This document shows positions 7,995 through 17,337 of a DNA stretch of 61,524 bases, piece by piece. How positions within the stretch are numbered: the first letter of the stretch is position 1; every line of letters begins with the position of its first letter. The position numbers and the translations under genes were made by a program. Source of the DNA: Bacteroidaceae bacterium (lineage in GTDB: Bacteria > Bacteroidota > Bacteroidia > Bacteroidales > Bacteroidaceae); assembly GCA_900770665.1 (NCBI GenBank), contig CAAGKZ010000049.1:1-61524 (forward strand). The letters run 5' to 3'. The notes under the pieces are model-generated. The model was not told where the DNA came from and did no database searches. It worked only from the letters and a program-made list of their open reading frames with translations.

Positions 7995-8080
7995 AACCGT
8001 TTATTTATTGCTATTCATGTAGCTGCTTGAAAAACAATTCGAAATAAGTGCGTGATTTTAATAAAATATGTCTCTCTAAG

Positions 8081-8111
8081 TTGTATCGTTCCCCGTTTTT
8101 ATATAAATTTG
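8081..8111 (+). promoter_or_regulatory. Promoter of the mannose-1-phosphate guanylyltransferase gene
   Basis: -33 TTG at 8081-8083, 20-base spacer, -7 TAAATTTG at 8104-8111, followed by a leader of roughly 55 bases. It lies about 90 bases to the right of the transposon and is unaffected by it. The stretch 7987-8174 holds nothing else I can identify. Confidence 0.6.
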
Positions 8112-8174
8112 CGTGGAATTTCTCTTGACGATAGAGGGAATATTATCTGTTTTTGAACATTATTGACAACAAAT

Positions 8175-9239
8175 ATGGCAAACCCCAATCATGTAGTGAT
8201 TATGGCCGGTGGAATAGGAAGTCGTTTCTGGCCAATGAGTACAACAGATTGTCCCAAACAGTTTATTGACGTTTTGGGTTGTGGCAAATCATTGCTGCAG
8301 CTTACAGTCGACCGTTTTTTGGGAATTTGTCCGGTAGAAAACATTTGGGTTCTCACATCCGAAAGGTATGCCTCACTTGTGAAAGAACAGCTTCCGATGA
8401 TTTCTGATGGGAATATTCTGAAGGAACCCTGTCGACGCAATACGGCCCCTTGCATAGCTTATGCAGCCTGGAAAATTAAAAAACGTTTCCCTAATGCGAA
8501 CATGGTGGTTACCCCAAGTGACCATTTCGTTGCCGATGTACCGGAATTCCAGCGCGTGATAAAATCATCGCTCAATTTTGTTGCCGACTCGGATGCTATC
8601 CTTACTTTGGGTATCAAACCTACACGTCCTGAAACCGGCTTTGGTTACATTGAGGCCGTGCTCGGTAGTTCTTCATTGGCCAATAAGGAGGTGTTCCGTG
8701 TAGATTCTTTCAAAGAGAAACCCTCATTGGATGTTGCAAAAGCTTATATCGCAAAGAATAATTTCTATTGGAACTCCGGTATTTTCATTTGGAACGTGTC
8801 AACGATTGTCAATGCTTTCAGAATTTACCAGTCGCCGATAGCATCGGTCTTTGAATCGCTGTCTTCGTATTATTATACAGATGAGGAACAGCAGCAGGTT
8901 AATGCCCGCTTTCCCGACTGCCGTAGCATTTCGGTAGATTATGCAATAATGGAGCGTGCAGAAGAGATTTTTGTATTCCCGGCTAATTTCGGGTGGAGCG
9001 ACTTGGGTACATGGATGTCTCTGTACTGTAATGTACAAAAGGATGTAAACGGTAACGCTGCATTGGGTAGCGATGTTATGTTTGCCGATTCCCATAACTG
9101 TGTGGTAAACACGCGTGGAATGAAGAATGTGGTGGTTATTGGAGTTAATGACTGCATAATTGCAGAAAAAGATGGTAATCTGCTTGTGTGCAGGATGTCC
9201 GACGAAAATAGAATTAAAGAGTTTTCCGAGGAGAAGTAG
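8175..9239 (+). CDS. manC: Mannose-1-phosphate guanylyltransferase
   Basis: A 354-residue nucleotidyltransferase that makes GDP-mannose from mannose-1-phosphate and GTP, feeding mannose and fucose incorporation into surface glycans. The N-terminus has the pyrophosphorylase signature AGGIGSRFWPMS (11-22) and the downstream KQF; the sugar-binding region includes FGYIEA and FKEKP. The FGWSDLGTW motif near residue 275 is typical of GDP-mannose pyrophosphorylases. There is no C-terminal phosphomannose isomerase domain, so it is the short, single-function form. The ATG at 8175 is preferred over the in-frame TTG at 8163. The gene ends in a strong hairpin terminator that overlaps the tail of the convergent TPR gene. 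Confidence 0.92.
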   Translation: MANPNHVVIMAGGIGSRFWPMSTTDCPKQFIDVLGCGKSLLQLTVDRFLGICPVENIWVLTSERYASLVKEQLPMISDGNILKEPCRRNTAPCIAYAAWKIKKRFPNANMVVTPSDHFVADVPEFQRVIKSSLNFVADSDAILTLGIKPTRPETGFGYIEAVLGSSSLANKEVFRVDSFKEKPSLDVAKAYIAKNNFYWNSGIFIWNVSTIVNAFRIYQSPIASVFESLSSYYYTDEEQQQVNARFPDCRSISVDYAIMERAEEIFVFPANFGWSDLGTWMSLYCNVQKDVNGNAALGSDVMFADSHNCVVNTRGMKNVVVIGVNDCIIAEKDGNLLVCRMSDENRIKEFSEEK

Positions 9240-9262
9240 ACCCTTTTATGATAAAATGATAG

Positions 9263-9299
9263 AGCGACGCCGAGAATCAGTTGGCGTCGCTTCTTTTTT
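9263..9299 (+). terminator. Intrinsic terminator of manC
   Basis: Stem AGCGACGCC (9263-9271) with GGCGTCGCT (9283-9291), 11-base loop, then TTCTTTTTT. The stop codon of the opposing TPR gene (9277-9279) sits inside the loop, so terminator and coding sequence share bases. Confidence 0.85.
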
Positions 9300-10701
9300 G
9301 TCTGACATGGTTTATGAATGCCTCTGTGGATATGTTTGCGTTGTATGCAATGCCGAACAGTTCGAACAATACATTTGAACGTCCGTCCAGTGCGCTCTCG
9401 ATGGCCTGTGCGGCTTGCTCCTCCTTTCCCGTGTTCCAATATATGTAGGCAAGATAAGCGTCGATGTCGGCTTTGTCGTAACACAGGTCGCGACAATATT
9501 TAAGCACTCTCTTGCCCAGTTCAAGGTGGTTGTGTCCTACAAGATGTGCTCCAAGCCTGTAAAGGGTCTCTTCGGTACTCCACTCTTTTGTTTCAATGAT
9601 GTTCATATCATCGAAATTCATGTTTTCCTTGTCGCGTAGTTCATAAAGGTGCTTGTCTGTCAGTACCAGTTGTTTCATGTTGTCGGGGTGCATGAGCAGT
9701 GCCATTGACATTGCATCATCCGCAATTGACTTGTCGCCATTGATGTCAAGTAGTATGGCTTTGTTTATTCTTGAGAGCATCATGGCTATTGTGCCTTCCT
9801 GCGCATTGTTTATGGCTGTGTCAAATGCGTTGATTGCGTCATCGATTGCACCTTCGTGATAGTGGCATAGAGCAATGTAGAATATCGGTGTTACGGTGTT
9901 GCTGTATTTTTTAGCAAGTGTACCAAACAGTTCTTTTGCTTTCTTGTAGTCACGTAGGTGGTAGTAGCAGTAGGCCTGCATCATGTATGCATACTCAATG
10001 TCCTCGTTAATCGCACTTTCGTACTCAAAACACTCAAGACTTTTGCCATATTTCTTGACCATATAATATATGTGTCCCAACTGTTCCCAATAGAAAGTTG
10101 AGTAGGAATTGTTGTCAAGCAGCTCGTTGTATATCTTGATGGCTTCGTTTATGCGTTGGAGCTCTATGAGACACTCGGCCTTGACTTCGTGGAGGCTAAT
10201 CTGTTCCGGTGCAACCTTCAATGCTGTCTCGCAAATCTGCAGAGCTTCATGTGCAAAACCACAATCCAAGAGCACTTCCAGTCCCTCGTATATACTTTCT
10301 TGTCCCGGCGAGGATTTCTGCAACAGTTCTATTGCTATATCGTGTGCCTGCTTGAAGTCCCGTAATGCAACCATTATCTCGGCCTTTATGGTGAGCAGCT
10401 CAATCTCGTCTACAAATTTTAGTTCGTTGAAAAGTGCAAGTGCCTTTTGTGGCTCCCCGTTGTAAAGCAGTAGCTTTATTCCCATCTTTATGTTTTCGGG
10501 TGCTGTGGGATGCAAGTGGCTTGCTGTGTCAAGTACCGCAGCTGCATCTTCGCTCTTGTCGACCGACAAATAGTACGACAGTAGGTCCACGAACTCATCT
10601 ATGCCAAAATATGAGCCTATACCCAATTGTCGGGATTTCTCATATTTGGCAAGCAGTTCGCGGAACTCGGGTGATTCGAAATATCCTTTGTCGTAATTCA
10701 T
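9277..10701 (-). CDS. Tetratricopeptide repeat protein
   Basis: A 474-residue protein made almost entirely of tandem TPR-type helix pairs (for example AYMMQAYCYYHLRDYKKAKELF and PIFYIALCHYHEGAIDDAINAF, split here only for description). There is no signal peptide or membrane segment, so it is probably cytoplasmic. TPR solenoids hold protein partners; the partner here is unknown. Only 47 bases separate it from the upstream glnS gene on the same strand, so the two are likely co-transcribed. Its last bases overlap the manC terminator. Confidence 0.85.
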   Translation of the reverse strand: MNYDKGYFESPEFRELLAKYEKSRQLGIGSYFGIDEFVDLLSYYLSVDKSEDAAAVLDTASHLHPTAPENIKMGIKLLLYNGEPQKALALFNELKFVDEIELLTIKAEIMVALRDFKQAHDIAIELLQKSSPGQESIYEGLEVLLDCGFAHEALQICETALKVAPEQISLHEVKAECLIELQRINEAIKIYNELLDNNSYSTFYWEQLGHIYYMVKKYGKSLECFEYESAINEDIEYAYMMQAYCYYHLRDYKKAKELFGTLAKKYSNTVTPIFYIALCHYHEGAIDDAINAFDTAINNAQEGTIAMMLSRINKAILLDINGDKSIADDAMSMALLMHPDNMKQLVLTDKHLYELRDKENMNFDDMNIIETKEWSTEETLYRLGAHLVGHNHLELGKRVLKYCRDLCYDKADIDAYLAYIYWNTGKEEQAAQAIESALDGRSNVLFELFGIAYNANISTEAFINHVRQKRSDAN

Positions 10702-10748
10702 CAGGGACTTTGTTTCATATAATGTCCATGCGAGACATTATGTGGTTC

Positions 10749-12500
10749 TTACTTACCTTTGAGGGAGACGGTACGGTTGAATACAGGCTTCTCCGGTGTG
10801 CTGTCGGGGTCTACGTTGAAGTAACCGATACGCTGGAACTGAAGGTGACTCAAATGCGGCAGGTCGGCAGCCCATTCTTCAATGTAGGCGTTGTTGTTTA
10901 TGCGCAGTGAGTCCGGGTTCAGGAATGGACGCATGGCTTCAATTCCTCGTACACCGTTTTCAGTCTCATATTGTTTGATGGCATCACGTGGATTTTCGCA
11001 AGTCCACAGACAACTGTAGTCTCGTACTTCACATGGCACGCTGTGGGCACAACTTACCCAATGCAGTGTCTTGCCCTTGATGCGACGGTCTGCTCCCGGC
11101 ATGCCGCTGCGGCTCTCCGGGTCGTATGTCGCATGAATGCATGTGATATTGCCGTTCTCGTCCTTTTCAATGCACTTGGCTGGGTCTTCGTCGCACTTTA
11201 TGATGTATGCATTCTTCAAACGTACCTCCTTGCCAGGACCCAGACGCAGGAATTTCTTTCCTCCATCTTCCATGAAGTCTTCGCGCTCGATGTAAAGCTC
11301 GCGTGAGAAACGGATGATGTGTGAATCGGAATTCTCATCCTCGGGGTTGTTTATGGCCTGCATCTCCTCAACCATACCCTCGGGGTAGTTGTCTATAACC
11401 AGACGTACCGGGTCGACAACTGCGCTTACTCGCAGGGCGCGTGCGTTCAAGTCCTCGCGGCATGCGGCTTCCATCAACTTGATGTCATTTAGGGCGTCGA
11501 ATGTTGTGTAGCCTATCTTATCGATGAAGTTGAGAATTGCCTGGGGACTGTATCCACGACGGCGGATACCGCAGATTGTTGGCATACGAGGGTCATCCCA
11601 GCCGTTTACCACTCCCTCTTTGGTGAGGATGAGCAGGTTACGTTTGCTCATTAGTGTGTAGTTGAGGTTCAGCTTGTTGAACTCATATTGGTTCGGACGG
11701 TTGTCCTGCATGTCTCCTTCGTCGCCTTTCCACTCCTTCATCCATGTAACGAAGAGGTCATAAAGGTCGCGATGGGGCACGAACTCAAGTGTGCAGAGTG
11801 AGTGTGTTACACCTTCGAGGTAGTCGCTCTGTCCATGAGTAAAATCGTACATGGGGTATGCATTCCATTTGTTACCGGTGCGCCAGTGTGGCATGTTGAG
11901 GACGCGGTACATGATGGGGTCGCGGAAATGCATGTTTGGACTGGCCATGTCTATCTTTGCGCGGAGAATCATCTTTCCGGGCTCTACGTTGCCGCTGTTC
12001 ATTTCACGGAAAAGTCGCAGGCTCTCTTCTGCCGGACGGTCACGGTAAGGACTGTTCTGTCCAGGCTCAGTGGGTGTACCTTTCTGTCGGGCAATCTCCT
12101 CCGATGTCTGCTCGTCAATATATGCGCGGTCGGTTTTTATACACCACTCGGCAAAGTCCCACAGTTCCTGGAAATAGTCGCTGGCATAACATACCTTGCC
12201 CCATTCGAATCCAAGCCATTTGATGTCCTGCTCAATGGCGCGTACGAATTCCATATCCTCTTTCTGGGGGTTGGTGTCATCAAAACGCAGGTTGCATACA
12301 CCGCCATATTTCTGTGCCATTCCGAAATCAATGGCAATGGCCTTTGCATGACCAATATGCAGGTATCCGTTCGGCTCAGGCGGAAAACGGGTCTGCAGTC
12401 TGCTCCCGTTCTTTCCCTTTTCAAGGTCGCTTACAATAATCTGCTCGATAAAGCTGATGCTCTTCTTCTCGCTCTTTTCGGTTTCGTTTGTTGCAGTCAT
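10749..12500 (-). CDS. glnS: Glutamine--tRNA ligase
   Basis: A 583-residue class I aminoacyl-tRNA synthetase charging tRNA-Gln with glutamine in the cytoplasm. The signature RFPPEPNGYLHIGH contains the HIGH motif at 48-51, and the KMSKS-equivalent is LMSKR at 283-287, which fits GlnRS rather than GltX. The C-terminal anticodon-binding beta-barrels follow. The start at 12500 gives a short polar N-terminal extension (TNETEKSEKK) before the catalytic core, ordinary for Bacteroidota. Presence of GlnRS implies direct glutamine charging instead of reliance on the GatCAB route for this tRNA. It is followed on the same strand by the TPR gene. Confidence 0.96.
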   Translation of the reverse strand: MTATNETEKSEKKSISFIEQIIVSDLEKGKNGSRLQTRFPPEPNGYLHIGHAKAIAIDFGMAQKYGGVCNLRFDDTNPQKEDMEFVRAIEQDIKWLGFEWGKVCYASDYFQELWDFAEWCIKTDRAYIDEQTSEEIARQKGTPTEPGQNSPYRDRPAEESLRLFREMNSGNVEPGKMILRAKIDMASPNMHFRDPIMYRVLNMPHWRTGNKWNAYPMYDFTHGQSDYLEGVTHSLCTLEFVPHRDLYDLFVTWMKEWKGDEGDMQDNRPNQYEFNKLNLNYTLMSKRNLLILTKEGVVNGWDDPRMPTICGIRRRGYSPQAILNFIDKIGYTTFDALNDIKLMEAACREDLNARALRVSAVVDPVRLVIDNYPEGMVEEMQAINNPEDENSDSHIIRFSRELYIEREDFMEDGGKKFLRLGPGKEVRLKNAYIIKCDEDPAKCIEKDENGNITCIHATYDPESRSGMPGADRRIKGKTLHWVSCAHSVPCEVRDYSCLWTCENPRDAIKQYETENGVRGIEAMRPFLNPDSLRINNNAYIEEWAADLPHLSHLQFQRIGYFNVDPDSTPEKPVFNRTVSLKGK

Positions 12501-12604
12501 CGCTGTATAGTATTTTTTATTTATATTTTTCTAATAACTCGCGAATTTAACGAATAAATCCGTAAAATCCATATTTTTATCCCGTTTATTCGGATTTTTA
12601 TCTA

Positions 12605-12612
12605 TATCTTCG
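12605..12612 (+). promoter_or_regulatory. -7 promoter element (TATCTTCG)
   Basis: TATCTTCG lies 23 bases before the ATG at 12636. It places the transcription start close to 12619 and supports that ATG over the GTG at 12630. Confidence 0.55.
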
Positions 12613-12635
12613 CTCTTGAGAGTTTTTTTGTGTCA

Positions 12636-13700
12636 ATGAAGGCTGCTATAATCATACTTGGCAACTCGTGGGTGTGTCCATATGTGAGCACTTACAAACG
12701 CATTCTTGAAAAGCAAGGGTGTGCGTATGATGTCATTCTATGGGATAGGGATGGCAGCGATGCCGCTGTGCCTTTGAGATATTCATCGGGTAAAGCCAAT
12801 CTGGCCAATCCTCTTGTGAAGGCATGGCACTATCTGAGGTATGCCGACTTTATAAAAAAAACAATATCGGAGAATGGATACGATAGGCTTATCGTCTCGG
12901 GACCGCATCTTGCAATATTGCTCTCGGGTATTCTGCGTAAAAGATATAAAGGGCGTTATATAATTGATTATCGTGATATTTCTGTTGAACAACATCTGTT
13001 GCTTGGTGGTGTGTATTCAAAAGTACTTGAGAGTAGCTATTGTAATGTAATTTCATCGCCCGGTTTCAGAATGCATCTGCCTGCCCGATATGAGTATTTT
13101 GTTTCGCATAATTTCAATGTAGATGAGGCTGTGGGGGCGTTGAATAGTGGTGTGGCGCCATTGTACAGGAGTAATACACTGGATATACTGACTATTGGCT
13201 ATATACGTAATTACGGTTCTAATGTAAAGATAATTCAGGCGCTTGGCGGCGATGCGGATTATAGTCTGAGATTCACGGGGCGTGGTGATGCTGCCGTTTC
13301 CTTGCAGGAGTATGCTGTGGCAAACGGTTATGCGAATGTTAAGTTCGAAGGGTTCTACAAGAAAGAGGATGAGGCTGCGATTGTGGCAACATGTGATTTT
13401 ATAAATATATTCTTCCCCGATGATGTGGAGCACAGGGCAATTATGTCAAACCGTTTCTATCTTGCTCTCATCCATAAGAAACCGGTTATTGTCACCGAGG
13501 GTTCCGTGCAGGCTGCGCTGGTGAAAGAGTATGGCCTTGGTGTGGTAACCAAGGATTGCTCTAATCTTGATGCTGATATCAAAGATTTCCTCACAGTCTA
13601 TGACAATGAAATATTCTGCAATAAGTGCAATGAATTGCTGTCGATTTTCATTGATGAACATCGTGCTTTTGAAGAGGCTGTAACTGCTTTCTTGCAATAG
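12636..13700 (+). CDS. Glycosyltransferase family 4-like protein
   Basis: A 354-residue protein with the two-lobe layout of GT-B glycosyltransferases. The N-terminal lobe starts KAAIIILGNSWVCPYVSTYKRILEKQ as beta-strand and helix. The C-terminal lobe contains LTIGYIRNYGS, the KFEGFYKKEDEAAIVATCDF segment and NRFYLALIHKKPVIVTEGS, matching the acceptor/donor-binding layout of GT4 enzymes; the usual EPFG is replaced by a SNRFYLA motif. It probably transfers a sugar to a cell-surface glycan; donor and acceptor are unknown. No membrane segment is visible. It stands alone, between glnS (divergent) and fhs. Confidence 0.7.
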   Translation: MKAAIIILGNSWVCPYVSTYKRILEKQGCAYDVILWDRDGSDAAVPLRYSSGKANLANPLVKAWHYLRYADFIKKTISENGYDRLIVSGPHLAILLSGILRKRYKGRYIIDYRDISVEQHLLLGGVYSKVLESSYCNVISSPGFRMHLPARYEYFVSHNFNVDEAVGALNSGVAPLYRSNTLDILTIGYIRNYGSNVKIIQALGGDADYSLRFTGRGDAAVSLQEYAVANGYANVKFEGFYKKEDEAAIVATCDFINIFFPDDVEHRAIMSNRFYLALIHKKPVIVTEGSVQAALVKEYGLGVVTKDCSNLDADIKDFLTVYDNEIFCNKCNELLSIFIDEHRAFEEAVTAFLQ

Positions 13701-13780
13701 GTGATACCATGTATTGCTGTTTTTTTGTTTTGTCTTACATCATTTATTCTACAAAGCATCGGTTTTTGAATATTTTTTAC

Positions 13781-13788
13781 TATCTTCG
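13781..13788 (+). promoter_or_regulatory. -7 promoter element of fhs (TATCTTCG)
   Basis: TATCTTCG, 38 bases before the fhs ATG. A well-spaced -33 element is not evident. Confidence 0.5.
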
Positions 13789-13826
13789 CAATATTGTATG
13801 GAAATATTAATTAAAAATTAAATACT

Positions 13827-15488
13827 ATGAAGAGTGACATCCAAATTGCTCACGAAACCAAACTTGAGCGTATAGAAAATGTGGCAGCCCAGATTGGTAT
13901 CGATGCCAATGACCTTGAACACTATGGCAAGTACATTGCAAAGTTGCCTTTGAATCTTATTGGCAAACAGAAGGGTAAGCTTATCCTTGTTACTGCAATT
14001 ACAGCAACAAAGGCCGGTATCGGTAAGACTACTGTTTCTATCGGTCTTGCTTTGGGCCTTAATAAAATTGGCAAGAAGGCTGTCGTTGCTCTTCGTGAGC
14101 CTTCACTCGGTCCCTGTTTTGGTATGAAGGGTGGTGCTGCCGGTGGTGGTTATGCTCAGGTTCTTCCAATGGAGAAAATCAACCTTCACTTCACCGGTGA
14201 CTTCCATGCAATAACATCGGCTCACAACATGATTTCTGCTTTGCTCGACAACTATCTCTATCAGCATGCAAAGGACGGTTTCGGTCTCAAGGAAATCCTG
14301 TGGCGTCGCGTACTTGACGTGAATGACCGTTCATTGCGCCAGATAATCACCGGTATTGGTCCTGCTACCAACGGCATCGTTGAACAGGCCGGTTTTGATA
14401 TCACTCCTGCATCGGAGCTTATGGCAATCCTTTGCCTTGCAAGCGATGAGAACGATTTGCGTCGTCGCATTGAGAATATCATGCTCGGTTACACATATGC
14501 AGGTGAGCCTTTCACTGTGAAAGACCTTGGTGTTGCCGGTGCTATTATGGTGTTGTTGAAGGATGCCATCCAGCCAAACCTTGTGCAGACAACAGAGAAT
14601 ACTCCTGCAATCATCCATGGTGGTCCGTTCGCTAACATTGCTCACGGCTGTAACTCGCAGCTTGCTACAAAGATGGCTTTGGCGCACAGTGAGTACACAA
14701 TTACCGAGGCCGGTTTCGGTGCCGACCTTGGCGCAGAGAAATTCTACAACATCCTTTGCCGCAAGAGTGGTCTGCAACCCGATGCAACGGTTATTGTTGC
14801 TACAGCGCAGGGCTTGAAGATGCATGGTGGTGTTGAACTCGACAAGATTAAGGAACCCGACATGGAGGGCTTGCGCAATGGTCTTGCAAACCTTGACCGC
14901 CATGTTGCCAATCTCCGTTCATTCGGCCAGTCTGTCATTGTGGTGTTCAACCGCTTTGCTACCGATACCGATGAGGAGATGGCGCTTCTACGCAACCACT
15001 GCGAGCAGGAGCTCTGTTTGCCATTCGTGATCAACAATGCGTTTGCCCAGGGTGGTGAGGGCGCTGTTGAGATGGCACAGATTGTTGTTGATACAATCGA
15101 AAACAATCCTTCAAAGCCTCTTGAGTTTACATACGATGATGAGGATAGCGTGCAGACAAAGATTGAGAAGGTTGCAAAGAGAATCTATGGTGCTGCATCT
15201 GTAACATTCGCTAAACCGGCTCTCGACCGCATCAAACTTGCCGAGAAGTATGGTCTCTCAAAGTGCCCCGTATGTATTGCAAAGACACAGTTCTCATTCA
15301 GTGCCGATGCGACAAAGTATGGCGCGGTAAAGGACTTTAATCTTCAGATTCGTGATGTTGTGCTCAACGCGGGTGCCGAGATGATTGTTGCCATTGCAGG
15401 TGATATCATCCGCATGCCGGGCTTGCCAAAGGTACCACAGGCGAACTGCATAGATTTCGTTGATGGCGAGATTGTAGGCCTCAGTTGA
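13827..15488 (+). CDS. fhs: Formate--tetrahydrofolate ligase
   Basis: A 553-residue cytoplasmic enzyme that makes 10-formyl-tetrahydrofolate from formate, ATP and tetrahydrofolate, feeding purine synthesis and one-carbon metabolism. The ATP-binding loop TATKAGIGKTTVSIG (60-74) and the signature REPSLGPCFGMKGGAAGGGYAQ (from about 94; only partly quoted) are diagnostic. Other family blocks include GDFHAIT and the C-terminal PGLPKVP. Length equals the family norm. It has its own promoter and a strong terminator, so it is a single-gene unit. Confidence 0.97.
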   Translation: MKSDIQIAHETKLERIENVAAQIGIDANDLEHYGKYIAKLPLNLIGKQKGKLILVTAITATKAGIGKTTVSIGLALGLNKIGKKAVVALREPSLGPCFGMKGGAAGGGYAQVLPMEKINLHFTGDFHAITSAHNMISALLDNYLYQHAKDGFGLKEILWRRVLDVNDRSLRQIITGIGPATNGIVEQAGFDITPASELMAILCLASDENDLRRRIENIMLGYTYAGEPFTVKDLGVAGAIMVLLKDAIQPNLVQTTENTPAIIHGGPFANIAHGCNSQLATKMALAHSEYTITEAGFGADLGAEKFYNILCRKSGLQPDATVIVATAQGLKMHGGVELDKIKEPDMEGLRNGLANLDRHVANLRSFGQSVIVVFNRFATDTDEEMALLRNHCEQELCLPFVINNAFAQGGEGAVEMAQIVVDTIENNPSKPLEFTYDDEDSVQTKIEKVAKRIYGAASVTFAKPALDRIKLAEKYGLSKCPVCIAKTQFSFSADATKYGAVKDFNLQIRDVVLNAGAEMIVAIAGDIIRMPGLPKVPQANCIDFVDGEIVGLS

Positions 15489-15511
15489 TAAAAATAAATT
15501 TATTGATAAGC

Positions 15512-15539
15512 AAAAGGCGCGCGCATGCGCGCCTTTTTT
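15512..15539 (+). terminator. Intrinsic terminator of fhs
   Basis: Eleven-base-pair GC-rich stem (15512-15522 with 15527-15537), tetraloop GCAT, then a T run. It ends only 14 bases before the rarA start. Confidence 0.9.
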
Positions 15540-15552
15540 AAATACAGCAGTT

Positions 15553-16833
15553 ATGGCACAACCGTTGGCGGAGCGCTTACGCCCCACGTCGTTCGATAAT
15601 TATGTAGGTCAACAGCATCTTGTTGGAGAGGGTGCTGTGCTTCGTCGTATGATTGACTCGGGCAGGATTCTCTCTTTCATAATGTGGGGTCCTCCCGGTA
15701 CAGGCAAGACAACCATTGCCCGCATAATAGCCAACACGCTTAACCGTCCATTCTATACGCTCAATGCCGTGTCGGCAGGCGTGAAGGAGGTGCGCGAGGT
15801 TATTGACAAGGCCAAAAGCTCTCCGCTCTTTTCGCGTGGAAGTGCCATACTCTTCATAGATGAGATTCACCGTTTCAGCAAGTCTCAACAGGATTCTTTG
15901 TTGAGCGCTGTGGAGACAGGAGTGGTTACTCTTATTGGTGCAACGACCGAGAATCCATCGTTCGAGGTTATCCGTCCGTTGCTTTCGCGTTGCCAGTTGT
16001 ATGTTCTCAAATCTTTAGAACAGAACGATTTGATGCGGTTGCTTGAATATGCGATAAATAATGATGCTCTCCTGAAGGAACGTGGCGTAGAATTGCGCGA
16101 GACTTCGGCTATTATGCGTTATAGTGGTGGTGATGCACGCAAGCTTCTCAATATTCTTGAACTTGTTGTAGAGAGTGACCCTGACTCTCCTGTTGTCGTT
16201 ACCGATGAAAAGGTGAAACAGTGCTTGCAGCAAAATCCGGCGGCGTATGACAAAGATGGCGAGATGCATTATGACATTATCTCGGCATTTATAAAGTCAA
16301 TACGTGGCAGCGACCCTGATGCGGCTCTCTATTGGATGGCGCGTATGATTGAGGGTGGCGAAGACCCTGCTTTCATTGCACGCCGCATAGTGATATCGGC
16401 ATCCGAGGACATCGGTCTTGCCAATCCTAATGCCCTGTTGCTTGCCAATGCGGCATTCGATGCGGTTACGAAGATTGGTTGGCCCGAGGGACGCATTCCC
16501 CTTGCTCAGGCGGTGGTATATCTTGCCACGTCGCCAAAGAGCAATTCTGCATATATGGGTATAAACAAAGCGTTGCAGGCGGTGCGTGAGACAGGTAACT
16601 TGCCTGTGCCGTTGCATTTGCGTAATGCGCCTACAAAGCTTATGGCAGAACTTGGTTATGCCGATGGCTATAAATACTCTCACGACTATCCCGGGCATTT
16701 TGCCAAACAGCAGTTTCTGCCCGATGGCGGCGAGTCATTCTCATTCTGGACTCCTCAGGATAATCCAGTAGAGGCAAAGGCCAAGGCATGGATGCAACAG
16801 TGCTGGGGCGATGATAAACCTTTTAGTAAATGA
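15553..16833 (+). CDS. rarA: Replication-associated recombination protein A (AAA+ ATPase)
   Basis: A 426-residue AAA+ protein related to clamp-loader and RuvB ATPases that acts at stalled replication forks. Walker A is GPPGTGKTT (46-54), Walker B is ILFIDEIHRF (about 99-108), and the sensor 1 region is GATTENPSFEV. The C-terminal half holds the tetramerisation region typical of RarA/MgsA/WRNIP1, including DPAFIARRIVISASEDIGLAN. The N-terminus PLAERLRPTSFDNYVGQ supports the start at 15553. Length is standard. Confidence 0.95.
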   Translation: MAQPLAERLRPTSFDNYVGQQHLVGEGAVLRRMIDSGRILSFIMWGPPGTGKTTIARIIANTLNRPFYTLNAVSAGVKEVREVIDKAKSSPLFSRGSAILFIDEIHRFSKSQQDSLLSAVETGVVTLIGATTENPSFEVIRPLLSRCQLYVLKSLEQNDLMRLLEYAINNDALLKERGVELRETSAIMRYSGGDARKLLNILELVVESDPDSPVVVTDEKVKQCLQQNPAAYDKDGEMHYDIISAFIKSIRGSDPDAALYWMARMIEGGEDPAFIARRIVISASEDIGLANPNALLLANAAFDAVTKIGWPEGRIPLAQAVVYLATSPKSNSAYMGINKALQAVRETGNLPVPLHLRNAPTKLMAELGYADGYKYSHDYPGHFAKQQFLPDGGESFSFWTPQDNPVEAKAKAWMQQCWGDDKPFSK

Positions 16834-16849
16834 TAAAAGTATATAAAAC

Positions 16850-16886
16850 AATGATGGGAGATGTAACACATCCCATCATTATTTTT
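16850..16886 (+). terminator. Intrinsic terminator of rarA
   Basis: Stem AATGATGGGA (16850-16859) and TCCCATCATT (16871-16880) with an 11-base loop, followed by ATTTTTA. Confidence 0.85.
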
Positions 16887-16962
16887 ATTAAAAGTGCAGA
16901 TTGTTTTTGATGCTTGCACGTAAGTTTGTAGGTGCCCCTTTTGTCGTATTAAATAATGATAC

Positions 16963-17002
16963 AAAAACATAGAGGATATGTACGCATATCCTCTATGTTT
17001 TT
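16963..17002. terminator. Terminator of the lptE-secG cluster, 18-bp perfect stem
   Basis: Arms 16963-16980 and 16985-17002 are exact reverse complements with a TACG loop. On the minus strand it lies 20 bases after the secG stop and ends in a T run, so it closes the leftward operon. Confidence 0.9.
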
Positions 17003-17021
17003 GTCAATGTGTAACTTCTGA

Positions 17022-17336
17022 TTAGAACTCGAGCGCGTCGTTCTGTATGTCAGTAGACTGGTCGTTTGTTGAACTGTCTGTGTAAGATTCAGTAGCGGCT
17101 TTCTCTTTCTTGTTTGAAGTGAGTGAGTGCGCTGAGAAAATGCTGAATACAACCATCAGGGCAGCTATTGTCCATGTTGCCTTTTCAAGGAAATCGGTTG
17201 TCTTTCTGACACCCATAATCTGGTTTGATGAAGCAAAACCTGAAGCAAGGCCACCGCCTTTTGAGTTCTGAATAAGTACAATGAGGCACATCAATACTGA
17301 GGCCAAAACAATGAGTAGTACAAAGAAGTTGAACAT
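17022..17336 (-). CDS. secG: Preprotein translocase subunit SecG
   Basis: A 104-residue inner-membrane protein, the small accessory subunit of the SecYEG channel. It has two membrane segments (about 2-20 and 52-70) joined by the family's glycine-rich loop IQNSKGGGLASGF. The polar tail (residues 78-104, Ser/Thr/Asp-rich) is longer than in enterobacteria, which is common in Bacteroidota. It is the last gene of a four-gene leftward cluster, 1 base after the TPR gene's stop, and is followed by a strong terminator. Confidence 0.95.
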   Translation of the reverse strand: MFNFFVLLIVLASVLMCLIVLIQNSKGGGLASGFASSNQIMGVRKTTDFLEKATWTIAALMVVFSIFSAHSLTSNKKEKAATESYTDSSTNDQSTDIQNDALEF

Positions 17337-17337
17337 A

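Noticed and set aside
11802..12557. A 251-codon open frame on the plus strand over glnS.
   Set aside because: It lies entirely antisense to glnS, has cysteine- and histidine-rich composition of a shadow frame, and has no promoter or ribosome-site signal.
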